Assembly: GCA_903813345.2 (NCBI GenBank)
Contig: CAIIXF020000007.1
Location: forward strand, 6,887,730-6,951,729
DNA from: Owenia fusiformis
Taxonomy: Eukaryota > Annelida > Polychaeta > Sabellida > Oweniidae
Reading direction: 5' to 3'
Length of the DNA stretch: 64,000 bases
In this document: positions 40,500 to 53,400 of the stretch, piece by piece
Numbering within the stretch: position 1 is the stretch's first letter
Layout of the letters: each line of letters opens with the position of its first letter
Program-made: the position numbers and the translations under genes
The notes under the pieces: generated by a model
Databases searched by the model: none
What the model was told of the DNA's origin: nothing
What the model saw: only the letters and a program-made list of their open reading frames with translations

Positions 40500-42500
40500 T
40501 GACTTCAAATGTGGGTCCCCCCTTGTTAGCTTCCAGATCCGCTACTGCCCTTTACAATACAAAGGGGCTTGGTTTAGCATGGGGAATTTTTTTTTTTTTT
40601 GGGGGGGGGGTTGATAAATCAGCGATGATGTCTCCTCAATACAGATTTACATTAAAAACATGTCTTATTTGAACCCTGGGGTTATTCCCCCTCTGAGCTT
40701 GTAGGAAATGTAGAATGTTACTCAACTTTTTGGTGATTTTGAAGTCAAGCCTGTCATGACTTTGGGACCACATATTCAGCCCAGATAGTTTTCATTAGAA
40801 TCGGTATTTGGGACCATGGGCATTCAATTGGTGGTGATATTAGGTCCCAACATCCACTTTCAATAGACATCGTAATTTAAAAATCCAGTACCTAGCACTG
40901 GTAGGGCATTGGATATATACGGCTTATGCACAAGAAGGTTTAAAATATGGGTTTATCTACCTAGAATCTTAGGAGATATGGATACAATCTAAATATTTCA
41001 CTTAAATCTTGGACAAACTAACAAACAAGCAATATATAGATTTTATATATCAGGACTATTTCTTCACAAATATCAATATAATATCAATACAATACTAAAC
41101 ATATATTCATTATCCATACATTCAATCAAGTCTATAGATTTTGAGATTTAAAAGGATATCATCAAATGTTCAGATAAATCATATAACCCAAAGAGTCATG
41201 GATACAGTCATACAATTTTTAATAAATTTATAATATTTTCCACCTCTATATTGACAACTCAGCCATCTTTTTAAAAGTAATCAAACAGTTTTAATACATT
41301 ATTATGCTTCCTAAGATCACATACTTTTTTCATATTGATGACAGCATTTTTTTCAATGAAGAAATGTAAGTGAGATAAGCACATATCTGAAATTCATTTA
41401 ACTTCCTCTAAAATGTGTTTTTCTTCAAGGCAAAATGTGGTGACATTGAATTTAAAAAACAAAGAATGCCTTTTGACACTCGATTCGACTACTAAAAGTA
41501 GCACAACACATAGTAACTACAGTGTTCCCAGTATACTGATTTGGAAATAGTCTGAACAGAAATATCTATCGACATATAAATAAACAAGGTTGTACCCAAG
41601 ATGTACCCAAAATATAAGGCAAATTCTATAAACCATACTAGCAAAATGTAAAATGAATTATTAAATGATATCAATATTACATCTGGCTCGTTGTATTTTT
41701 ATTGATGTTGAAAATATTCAACTTTTCTACGACCATTTTCCAGAATTTTATCATGCTTTTCATTATAAGAAATCTCTTACATTTGGAAAGTTGTTTTTAC
41801 ATTAATTAAATAGTACATACAGCATAGGTGTAGCCAAGGTGTGATGGGTACGTACACCCCCTCCCCCATAACCAATAGAACCATTAGATAGAAGAAAAGA
41901 GTTTTAAAATGCTTTATATTTGAAGCTTCTAGCTCAATTTTTGGCTTGCTTTTACCACTATCGGAACCCCTCTGACTGAAAACTAAATTTTTGGCAATCG
42001 CACCCCCCCCCCCCGACTGAAAACTGGCTTTGCCCATGTAAAGTATATTAATTGGCTATATTTGCTGCAAAGAAATGTGCCAAACTATCATACATAGACT
42101 TGGAACATATAATTTACATGATAAAATGTCATCAAGATGCAATTACAAAAATGTAACCATTTCATACTTAACGCTGATCACAAAAAGTCTCTTACAAAAT
42201 ATATTATACAAACATGAAGTTACACTTGTTTTCTTTTGGTAGAGATACCTCATAAAAAACCTCAACACACTTTCTTATCTTCATATCAGGGGATCAGTTC
42301 AAGATTTAATGAACTAACTGAATAACAACAGTGACATCTATTTTATATCTATTCCTAACAATATATCAGCAGATAAAATGTCACTCCGAAATCTCAAACT
42401 GCATTTTTGGATTTTAAATTGAATTTCGCAAGAAGAGGGCTCAATCCCTATTTTTCTTAAGCACACAGAAACCTAATTGTTGACCTAATTGTTAAATAAA
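40500..42500. other. Noncoding stretch
   Basis: It contains T/G homopolymer runs near 40590 and a C11 run near 42003. No gene or RNA was recognised. Confidence 0.45.
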
Positions 42501-42513
42501 CATTTGTAAGTGG

Positions 42514-42675
42514 AACAAGGCATTAACATGCAAAATGTCACCACCTGCCATTTTTTACAGACTCCATTAGTTACAGATGCCAAACTTTGAGTGCTGACTG
42601 CAAGACACAAAACACCATCCACAAAAAGGTTAGAGACTATAACAATATGTCACCAATTTTGGCAGTGACATAAAA
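42514..42675 (+). repeat. Dispersed ATGTCACCACC family, complete copy
   Basis: It begins AACAAGGCATTAACATGCAA then AATGTCACCACCTGCCATTT and ends GGCAGTGACATAAAA, about 160 bp. A lone end of the CAGTAAAACCTGT family (GCAGGTTTTACTGTATTG) follows at 42720. Confidence 0.8.
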
Positions 42676-42759
42676 ACTCTAAAATGGAACATTTTTCAGG
42701 TACCAAAGGTGCCTTACTTGCAGGTTTTACTGTATTGGGGTATTGGGAGAGAGCACTTT

Positions 42760-43265
42760 TGGTCTTTTAGTACTTGTTAATTCCACTTCAATTTCACTCT
42801 CAATATTTCAAACATGACAAACATAACATAACATTTAAATAAATCCTGTAAATATTTTAAAATGTACAATATACTACATATACATGAAGAGGGTAACATA
42901 TCATTTGTAAACTTGATCATCAAGTGATCACCCATTGACAGAATACAAGCGATAAATAAGAGATTCTTATAAACATGATAGGAGAAACTCATATAAAGGT
43001 GATTGTATAAACTTGATACAAAATTAGAGATAGTTAACTCATCTAAAGATAATAGAAGAATTCAAGAGTAAAGTCTAGTCAACTCATAGACATGATAGAT
43101 GGATAAGAGACTTCTAGGAAACTGATCTAAAGATAACAGAAAAAATAGAGATGATTAAGTCAACTCGCATAGACTGGATAGATAAATTAGAGACTTATAC
43201 ACAACTTGTATAAAGAAAACTGATGACAAATCGCATAAGTATTGTAGTAGAATTAGAGACTAAAA
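42760..43265. repeat. Degenerate GATAAATTAGAGACTTATA-type repeat
   Basis: Irregular recurrences of ATAGATAAGAGACT, AACTCATAGACATGATAG and CTAAAGATAA suggest an old tandem array with 30-60 bp units. Boundaries are unclear. Confidence 0.45.
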
Positions 43266-43530
43266 TCAAATAATGCACGAACAATACAAGAAGAAAGACA
43301 CGATTCTTCAAAAGTTAAACATTATGGATGCATCATTGTTAAATGTATTGTATATTACCAGCGTGCAATATTTGACTTTGAAAATGTAAATACAAGTCAT
43401 ATAATAAATAAGAATATGATGAAGGAATAAGTACTCTTGGAAAGGCCACACATAAAGATGGGAATAAAAGTTTCTTCATCACATAAGTTCAAGTTAAACA
43501 TGTGAAAATTAATACTTGAATTAAACTGTA

Positions 43531-43887
43531 CTGTATTTGTCTTAAATTTGGCGCTACTTAATTTGGTGATTTTGTATTTTTGGGCCTATTGGTGTCTATT
43601 TAATTTGGTGGTTTTTCAAATGTCCCAGACATCCTCCCATCCAACCCAATTCAAGATTCAAGATTTCTTGTTGTTTATATTTTCTTCAATATTTCTTGTT
43701 GTTTATATAAATTTCTTCAATATTTCTTGTTTCTATCAATTTAAATGGCCCGGCCATCTTGGTATATACACCGAACAAAAAACATGTCAAATTCCCGAGG
43801 ATATTGGTGATTTTTTAATTTGGCGATATCCTTAATTCACCAAAATTTGCCAATTTAAAACACTTGCCAAATTAAAGACAAATACAG
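43531..43887. mobile_element. Miniature Tc1/mariner-like element, CTGTATTTGTCTTTAATTTGG ends
   Basis: It is 357 bp, bounded by CTGTATTTGTCTTAAATTTG and CAAATTAAAGACAAATACAG with TA duplicated on both sides (43529-43530 and 43888-43889). Subterminal AATTTGG motifs recur in both orientations. Internally, TTCTTCAATATTTCTTGT is locally duplicated. Non-coding. Confidence 0.85.
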
Positions 43888-44624
43888 TAACCTTATTGAA
43901 CATTCAGCAAAATACTTCACTCACAAGTTTATTTCCATAGTTTCAAACTGGATTTGAAATTTGAAAAAAACTGTGTCACTGAAATATTTAAGTACATATT
44001 GCAACCTCAATATAACTGTACAACAAAAATGAACAAACGATACTTAAAGCCACTTAAGAATCAATTTGAAAGACAAGATAAACAAAAAAGATTACAGTTA
44101 TTTTTGTAAATTTTTAACAAATTTTTTTATGATTTTCATTTCGGCTTTTTTAAAGTATACAAAAACGTACATATTGTAAAATACATCATAGGCTCACTGT
44201 GTTATCCAAAAATATTTATGTGCAAATAAAATTTCCAAAAAGGCAAAATTAGTGATTGAAATTTAAATTTATCTTCCTAACTATTACTTAGTCAGAATTT
44301 GATTGCACAATGTTTTCCAGTACTGAGTGTGTGGAAAACATCATTTTTGCAATGATAAAGATGTTGATTTCTAAATGAAATTGTAACAGATGTAAAAACA
44401 CCATTTTAAAGCTTGAGAATGTAAGAAAAATTAATTGCACAAAATTTCTCTAATTACGCTATCTATCTAGCTCGACTCTGTAAATTATACAGAAAGTTAT
44501 TACATCACATAGAATATTAGAATGATTCATCATCTAAAATTACAAAAACTAATAACATATGTATAATAATTTCAACAATTATTTAAAATAAATACTATTC
44601 TAACTAATAACACAATCTAAGGCT

Positions 44625-47425
44625 TCAGAATATTTCTTTGGGTTCCACTTTAACATCATGGACCTCTTGTTTAATTTCATTCACAGGAGGATCTCCTTCA
44701 TCACTCGTACTGCTGTCGTCCTCATTGTATGTTACATAGGTGGCGCCATAATCCTTCGAAACCAAGACAGCAGTCTCTGGATCTTCAGTTGGATGTGTCC
44801 GTCTAGAATGCTGGCAGATTCCTTTAGGACGGCCCGAGTAGGATTTATTGCAATGAAGACACTTGTATATACGTTGATAGTTGTGTAGCATATAGTGTTC
44901 ATTTACTTTACTTTTCCTTAGAGTTGAGAACTCACATCCACCGAAGTCACAAAATGTCAGTTTCTTGTCTGCGGCTGGCGATTTAGCTTTTGGGGACGAG
45001 GCTGTAGCTTTGGGGGATGAGGCCGCAGCTCTGGGAGATAGGGCCACAGGTCTGGGTGATGAGGCTGGGGTCTTGGGTTTGAGAGATGAGAATGCCGAAG
45101 TTGATAAAAGGCTTTGCACATATGCTAAGTCTTCTCCCTGTTTGGAATTCTCCGTGCGAAGAATAAGTTCTGGTTTAAAAGGCTCGGGGTGATAAACAGT
45201 AGGACTATCAGGAAGTGATTGGATTGCTTCACCATCATATTTGTCCTTTAGGCTTTGTTCTTTGTTGGGGTCCATAAGATTTGATGCTTTTAGGCTTACC
45301 TTGGGGATGTTAGTACTGTCATCCTGGGCGTGACTGCCATGATTGGCTTCAGGAGTCTGGGAACCCGATGCCTTCTGGGTAAAGGTGTTCACTCTATGAG
45401 TCCAGTCATGTGAGAACCATTGATAGTGAGATTCGCGATATTTCCCCATATAGTTACTCTGCTGTCGGATCAATTTAGAGCTACGAACTTTTTGATGTTT
45501 TGTAGATGCATGATCTAATGCTTCATCCTCTTTATCGAACACAAGATTACAGTGACGGCATTTGAACAATGACGTGTTGTGTGTATCTTTCATCATTCTT
45601 AAATGGAGGTACATCTGTGGGGACGAATCGGTAGAGTACTCACAGATGTTACAAGTGTAGCGAGGAATCGAGTGCACCTTTTGTAAGTGAAAATGAAGCA
45701 TATCTTTGTTGTCCGGAATGGATTTTTCAGACTCCGGAGAAGTCTTAACAGGGGTGGATGACAAAAATCCACATAGATTGCACTTCGATAAAAACACATA
45801 TTCTTTCCAGAAATCTGTCCCTTTGTCAGATAATTTGAAAATTGTGTCAAAATGTCGAGAATGGAGATCTTCAATTTGTACATCAACGTGTTCTGTCACA
45901 TTATGTTCCACTATGATGTGATTCATGATGAATGTGTCGGAGGCAGATTGGCGGCCGCACAATTTGCACTGGTAATGTAATACATTATGCTCCTCACGGA
46001 TGTGTTGGTATATCGACATCTGCTCAGGTTGACTTGTGTCATTTCCACACATAAAGTCACACAGCTGACAAGCATACATTGGGACGTCTAAAACGACATC
46101 TTTATATATAATCAGATCATCAATATCAAATGTGCGTGGGCTGTCACGCTCTCTCAAGTCATGTCTCTTCTCCTTACATTTTCTATCTTTCTTCCTTCTA
46201 TGGTGGTGATGCTTCTCTTTCTTTGGGGATTTTGGTGACTTTGGCGTCCCCGTTGGTGACATTGTAATGCACTGTGGGTTGAGTTTGATCCGAAGTGGAG
46301 GTACTTTCGGTTCATCTTGACTGTGATTCTCAGCGTTGTTCTTTACTTCCATCTCAACTTCATCATTTGATATTTCTTCTTTAATAACCAAATCATTGTC
46401 TCTTTCATCATTTTCACCATTATTAGGACTGTCTATACTGTTTGTGTCAATCTGCATTCCATATCCCATCAACATTAGATCCTTGTCATTTTCAATCTTG
46501 ATAGGTATGTCTGATGTAGGCTTAGTATAGAAGGACGTGGAATCCATGCTACGCTCTGAATCATTAGCGGAGTCGTTAATACTTTCCAATGGCGATTCTA
46601 CAGTACCCACGGCATTTCTCGACCTGGACCTCCCAGGATTCAATTGGAGCTTTTTACCATCTTCCGGATCTCCAACCGTCATGAATGTTGAATGGAGATT
46701 GATTAAACGACCAGAACTGTTATCATCCCGAACTCCTCTATATAAGTGGCCATCTGGTTGTAGCTCGTGTTCTTGAAATATGTGATTACGAACTTCTTTT
46801 TTAGTTGGGAAGAGTCCCTTACATATACTACAGCGAATTGAAAATCGACTGTTATGCTCCTTAATGATATGTTGTTTGATTTCCAAATCCAAATCATCGG
46901 AAAAGTCACAGAGGCTGCATTTAAAGCGAGGCTGACCATGGTCCAAAGATAGATGTTTGTGAATACGAAGCCTCGGAAACAACTTTTTGCAAAGCGTACA
47001 CCCAAATAACTGCTTGGAATTCTTCTGGCCATATTTTGAAAAATTAATTGTGGGAAACGAGCGGATGTCTAATTTAGAAGAACCTCCGTCAGAATTTGAT
47101 GGCTTTAGAGTAGGGCTCACAGTATTAAGTACTTCATTTGGAGATACCATGGCAACTGGAGTCGAAACCCCAGACATGGTACTCTCTGTCACAATTAAAG
47201 ATGGTGTTGTCAAAATAGGTGGCGCCGTTAGAATTGCACCTATAGATGGTGCTGTTGGAATAGATGGCATGGAGAGGACAGGAACTGGTTTCTTCTCAGT
47301 TTCTGGCTCATAAACTTTCATCTCAGATCGTATTATTTTGTCAATATCGATAACACGGCTGTTGGTTTCCTTCGGAACAGTGGGGCACATGGGTGAAGAC
47401 ATTAGCATGGATCTGATCAGTTCAT
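44625..47425 (-). CDS. Zinc-finger protein exon 4 (C2H2 fingers, stop)
   Basis: It follows TTTGCAG and runs 2801 nt to the stop. Finger cores in order are FGCTLCKKLF, FKCSLCDFSD, RCSICKGLF, YACQLCDFMC, YQCKLCGRQS, KCNLCGFLSS, YTCNICEYST, FKCRHCNLVF, FCDFGGCEFS and YKCLHCNKSY, mostly with paired His 3-5 residues apart. Spacing is irregular and linkers are not of the TGEKP type, so this is not a KRAB-like array. Ser-Pro repeats (ASSPKATASSPKAKSP) precede the last pair. Confidence 0.9.
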
Positions 47426-50400
47426 CTGCAAACATACAACAATTAGGTCAAATTAATGAATATCAATTAATAAACAAGAAAAAAGCGAACATCTAAAATG
47501 AGATGTAACAATGTTCGCCATAGCAACTTCAAACAAACTTTAGCAAGTGGCAATAATAGACACTTGAGCCGACACGATTATTTGAGACCATCAGTGTGAT
47601 GATAATGCGTCTCTATGACTATTTACTTCACCACTAATGTATTTGAAAGCAGAAGAGCCTCGATGGGAAAGATTTAAGATCATTATAAAACATAATAAGT
47701 AATAAGACACAACCAGCCATAAGGAAAACCCATAATATAATACTGATTCACTCTACAGTCTAGCATAATGAAATAAGAACAAAAAATACGATACCTTGGA
47801 GAGTTGCCAGTTTTATCTTTGATTCGCTATCATCCTTGTTTCCAGTATCCTTGGTGACACTGCCTTGGGGGAGAGATATACTCTTTATAGCAGATTTATC
47901 TAATCCCTCAGGTAAGGATATGGGTTTTACCCCAGATGTATTTTTGATATTCACCCCTAGCGTGGATTTATCCAATTCTGATAGAGGCCCCTTTGCTAGA
48001 GCTTTAAGGATCTCAGATGAGGATCTGGGAACCACCGATTGTCGTTTAGGATACACTTCTGGGGTGGTAGTGGGTAAAGGGGCATTGCATACAGGCTTCT
48101 CTGATGTAAGATCAATAGTACACAAAGGGTTGGACTGTTTTGCAGGGGAGCCACGAGATTTACTTGATGTGCGTCGTTTACGCCTTTTCTTTCTATTGGA
48201 GAAGTTGTTCTCCGATTCTAGGGTCCACTCTGGGCTGGTGGATTCTGAAGGGGTGTTTGGAAATGTAGAACTAAGATAGTCACTTATAGGAGAAGGGGCA
48301 TGTGTTGTTTTAGATGCCTCTTTCGTTGCATCTATTTGCCGACTCATACTCGGTTTTGGTAGCATTGAATAATTCCGCACCTCACTTAATTCTGGATGAC
48401 TTTTGTGGCTTTGGTGAGCTGCAGGGGGTGTCATCATGAATTGAAAGGCTCCCGGGGGTAAGGACTGCTGGGTTGTTTTACTGTGAGCAGGGGGAGGTTT
48501 CATAAAGGATAGCATCCCCGACTGTTCACTAAACGCTTGAGATTGGGCGGCAGCAATACGGTAATACTCCATCATCAGTAAATTCTGCATGTTAGTTGGG
48601 GGCAACCCTAGCCCTGGGACTCCAAGGGGGAGATTCCCCATACCCATAGGCCCTGGCATGGGAAGACCAAGGGGTCCTAAAGATCCTGGAGGATTGGAGC
48701 CAAAAGTCCCTGGTGGAAAACCAGGCATGCCAGCCTGCTTGGATTTCTTTTCAGCAGCCATTAATTGGGATACAAGAGATGGGGATGACATCATAGATTT
48801 CTTTTCAACCTTCTTGGTGTTCGAGCCTCCTATTCTCTGAAATCAGAAATAAATAAACTAATTAATTTTGAAATTTTAAATGAACTTACCCAATGTCATA
48901 TATGAGTTTATACATTGCATGAGGCCTTGATAAAATACTAAAACCAAAGCCAACAAACAAGCCAAAAAATAATTAATGCATAAGAAAACATCTTAACGTT
49001 CTAATTATATGTACTTCATTCGAGTCCTTTCATTATCATAATTAACACTTGCAGAAAGTATGCTGACATGTACTTTTATAATAAAATCTGCTGATAAAAC
49101 ATTAATCACCATAATTTACAATTTTGGCCTTCATATATCTTTTTAATTATCTTCATGACATTTAATCATAAGACAAGATGAACCATAATCCATGCTATCA
49201 AACATTTTTATTTTATTTTCAATGTCAGTTTAACTTTGATATCATGGCAGGAGTTGTTTGTTGTATTACAATGTCGATGTCACCAAGGAGATTTTAGTAA
49301 CCACACCAAGCAGGCTATATAAAGTGGCAAAGGGAAGCTATTTTCTCTTTTTGGACTCATAAAACAAATGGTTTATCCCCCATTCTAGCCACTAAGTTGT
49401 ATAATAGCTTAACTGTTCCTACGTTACTCTACGGTGATCAAATCATCAACTAGAACAATGTGATATTGATATGATGGAAGTAAAACCTAAGTGAATACCT
49501 CTCTCTAGTGAATATCTCTCTCTAGTGAACACCCCTCTCACTAGGCTAATGAATACCTGTCTTTAGTAGACACCCTTCCTCCATACTCTACTGACCTCTT
49601 GTATAAATAACCTTCTCTGAAGTGAACACCTCCAAAAACTGAACATTTTTTGGCAAAAATATACACAGGTGTTACTGTACTGTATATTATATACAGAATA
49701 TCACATCATTTTGAGTGATATCATTTTTATCGCCGAGTTGATAGCAAATATCAACACGAGTGAGCGAAGCGAATGAGTGTTGATATTTGATATCTACGAG
49801 GCGATAAAATGATATCACGAGAAATTATGTGATATTAGGTTTATCCCATGATTACAATCACCTTGTGATGTTCTGATCCAATTTCCAGGACATTGGCAGA
49901 CAATATAAACTAGAAATAAGAATATCAATTGAATATTTGAAACACTTTTTTTAACAATTAAAAGGAAATAACATGATATAGTTCGTCATAAATACCATTT
50001 TTAATCGTTAGTTAGCAGCCTTCTAATCAAATTATATACACAATCGTAATTCAATACACCAATGAAACTTAAAGAGAATAAATTAAGGGACCTGTTTTCT
50101 CAAAAGAGAATGAATTATCTGACCTAATTTCCAACAATATTGTGGCGCGAAATGCAAATGTGATATCACACGGATATGCGTGAGATGAACGATATCACAC
50201 GCATATGAGTTTGATAAACGATTTTCTGGAAAATATCTCACGGATTTCAATAATATCAGAAATATCAATAGCTGTTATTGTACAGATAACACATTAATCG
50301 TGGGATAAATCTAGTATATCTAACCTTTTTAAATACAGTAAAACCTGTGCACATTGAACATTTTTTACCAAGAAAAAATGTTTAGTGTTGGTAGGTGTTC

Positions 50401-53400
50401 ACAGCAGAAAAGGTAATTTAAACATAAGTCAATAGAGTATGTGCATGGGAAGGGTGTTCACTAGAGACAGGTGTTCACTAGAGAGAGGTGTTCACTTAAA
50501 CAAGTTTTACTGTAGTTTGATTTCACAAAAAGAGAGCTTCGTCTACAGTAATTCTATTTGTCTCATCTTCAGAATAGCAATCATTTACAGTAAAACCTGT
50601 AAAGGTGGGAACACTTTAAGTACCTCAATAAAAATGTGTTCCACTTCGATTATGTTCCACTTAAAGAAAAGGATTTTTTCTACATAAGGGTAACTGAATT
50701 CCTCTTAAGGAGATGTTCCACTTACAGAGGATTTTTTTTATATGGGAAATTTTTTACATATGGGAAATCGGTAATTGAACTTTGAAAAGTGACCCTTTTA
50801 AGGAGGTGTTCCACTTACACAAATATTCCACTTTACAGATTTACCCTATGCTAATGCAACATACCATGGGGCTGCTGATACTACGTGGAGGTGTGGCAGA
50901 CATTGAAGGTGGCGTCTCGGTGCTCTCCCGACCTGCCTGCGACTTCAGAAATGTCCTCAAGTGATTCCTGACGTGATCAGAGACACCTTGGGGAACATCG
51001 GGGAATGCAGGATTGATCACTGCATTGGAAGGTCTGTCATCTCCATGGTCGGACACTGCACTGTCATCCATCTCCAGAAGGGTGTATGATGATTCAATTC
51101 TCAAAGCTGGAAAATATTTTTGAATTCAATTTTCTGAGCACTATTGTGCTGTGTAAGGTATTTGAGGTAGTCATATTGTATAGAAATTTCACCAGTTGAT
51201 TTTTGATCCTATCAGTATCTTATATCTACATCAAACTTGGTCAAATCATCAGACAACATACCAATATTAAATTCTATTTTTGGGAATACATATTAGAGCA
51301 AGAGTGTTCAAGAAGGGTCAAGGGGTAATACTGTGTATGCAATGGGAACATACTTGTGAAAGTGACACCCAGAACAAAGAATAAAATATTTGTTTTCATT
51401 TTTGTCACAGAGATGATTATGCAAGTCCTATTTTAGCGTTGTCCTTAAAGATATTTCAAATAGGAAATCTACAAGGTTGAGACAAGGCATTTACGTGCAA
51501 AATGTTACGGTTGTCATTTGTTACAGATACTGACCACCAAACACCAACTGGCAGCACTGTCCACAAAAGAGCTGGAGACTATAACAATATTATGTCCACT
51601 TATAGTGGTGACATAAAAATGAAAGTAATTATATTTGATGCTTAATTGATTTCAGCCTGGAATTATGATCTGGCTCATTTCATTCATACCCGATTAAAAT
51701 AAAATGAATAGGAATATGGCCAATACCATGAAGACTCTGATTTTTGTATTCCATATTTATACAACTCAATAAGCATCCCATATTTATTAATTGATAAGAC
51801 CTTCCTAAATAAATCACTGGATATTGGTTGAAACTGATTCGACTTTTTGGTCCTAGCGTGAATACCTTCAGTTTTTCTTATTAATCTATATTTTGATATT
51901 TTCTCTAAGAACAAACTATTAACAAACAAACTGTTCTTATAATTCGAAAAATAACCAAATAAATCCTAATAAAAATAGAACAGGATGATATAATTTTACT
52001 CATTTACCATTCAGATCATGCTGAAAAAGGTGAAATTTAAGATAAAATCATTTCCTGTCCTGCTAATTTGCAGAAACAGTTATCTCCTCCCACTCTGTCA
52101 TTACATGTAACAAAAATAACTTCCATCTACAGCATGCATTTCATAATTTCTGTTTGCATAAATGTCATTTATTCTGATTCATATCACAGAGCAAATTTAT
52201 TATGGTTCACCATGTTCTAGACAATGATCACCATCAAATGATATGAACAGATATAACATACTTAAAATGATAATAACAATATTTCGAAATTTGATATCAT
52301 TTCATAGATTTTCCCACATATCCCGAATGGATCAAAATCTTAGTTTTTCAGCAAACTTTTTTCTCAAACATGGGAAATCACATTTTAATGTTAAAATATC
52401 CTAAGGGATAATATGATATCACTCCTCCGGGATAAAACCAATATACAATCCCTCCCTTGGTATAACCACATATGAAAAGTATAACAATTAAGTCCAAATA
52501 AGCAATTATATTTACCTGGTGGTTCTCCAACGGGACTACTTGGCTCGGCTTTAACAGAGGCTCTTTCTCCATACATCTCACCTTCGTAAGCTCCATCCTC
52601 TCGTTGTTCCACCTTGAATCCTGATTGGTTGAGTTCAGTATCAGCGTCCTCACTTGCGCCACTCAGCATCGTCTCGAGACCATAAGAGTGAAGCAGCTTG
52701 TCCATCTGGCGGGATGGATCCTCCATATAAGGATTATCAGAAAGGTCATCATCCGAATAATTCTGGATGACCTTCTGTGCCTTTGCTTTACGTCGACGTT
52801 TTCTTTTAGGGGGATCTGGCTCAGGTTCAGGAATTCGTTTATTTGACGTATCATCTTCTGGGCCAAGTTCTTGCGTTACTGCATGATTAACAATGTCACT
52901 AAGACTAAACGAGGATTTTCCTTTCATCAGGAGACCTCTAAGACTTGGAGCTTTATGAGCAGGAAGAGGTGGTTCTCTCTTCTGTGTGCTAAGTATAGAT
53001 GTAATAGTCGGGTGTTTCTCTTGCACAGTTTTGTCGTCAACAAGAGAGGCCCGAATAACAGCCTCGATTGATTCTGTAATAGTGTCTCGATCTTGATTTT
53101 TTAATTTGACATCTTTATGGATAATCTCAGTTTGTTTTGACAGATCATCAAGTGGAGAATTAGAATTGGGACTACTTCTCTTAAAAAGATTATTTAATTT
53201 GCTTTCTACTGGTATATTAATGGGACTTTTCCTGCTTATTCCAACGTAGCTTTCATTCACTTTCGAGTACTTTAAAGTATCTGCATTGTCAATTGACTTT
53301 TCAGAAGCTATTATTGGACTGTCATGATCAACATTGTCCATCACTTTGTCAATGGTAGCTTCAATAATATTCCATTTTTTATTCACAGGAATAGATTCTT

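Noticed and set aside
44965-45192. Plus-strand ORF antisense to the zinc-finger exon with GDEAAALGD repeats.
   Set aside because: It is the complement of the Ser-Pro-Lys repeat in the real gene.
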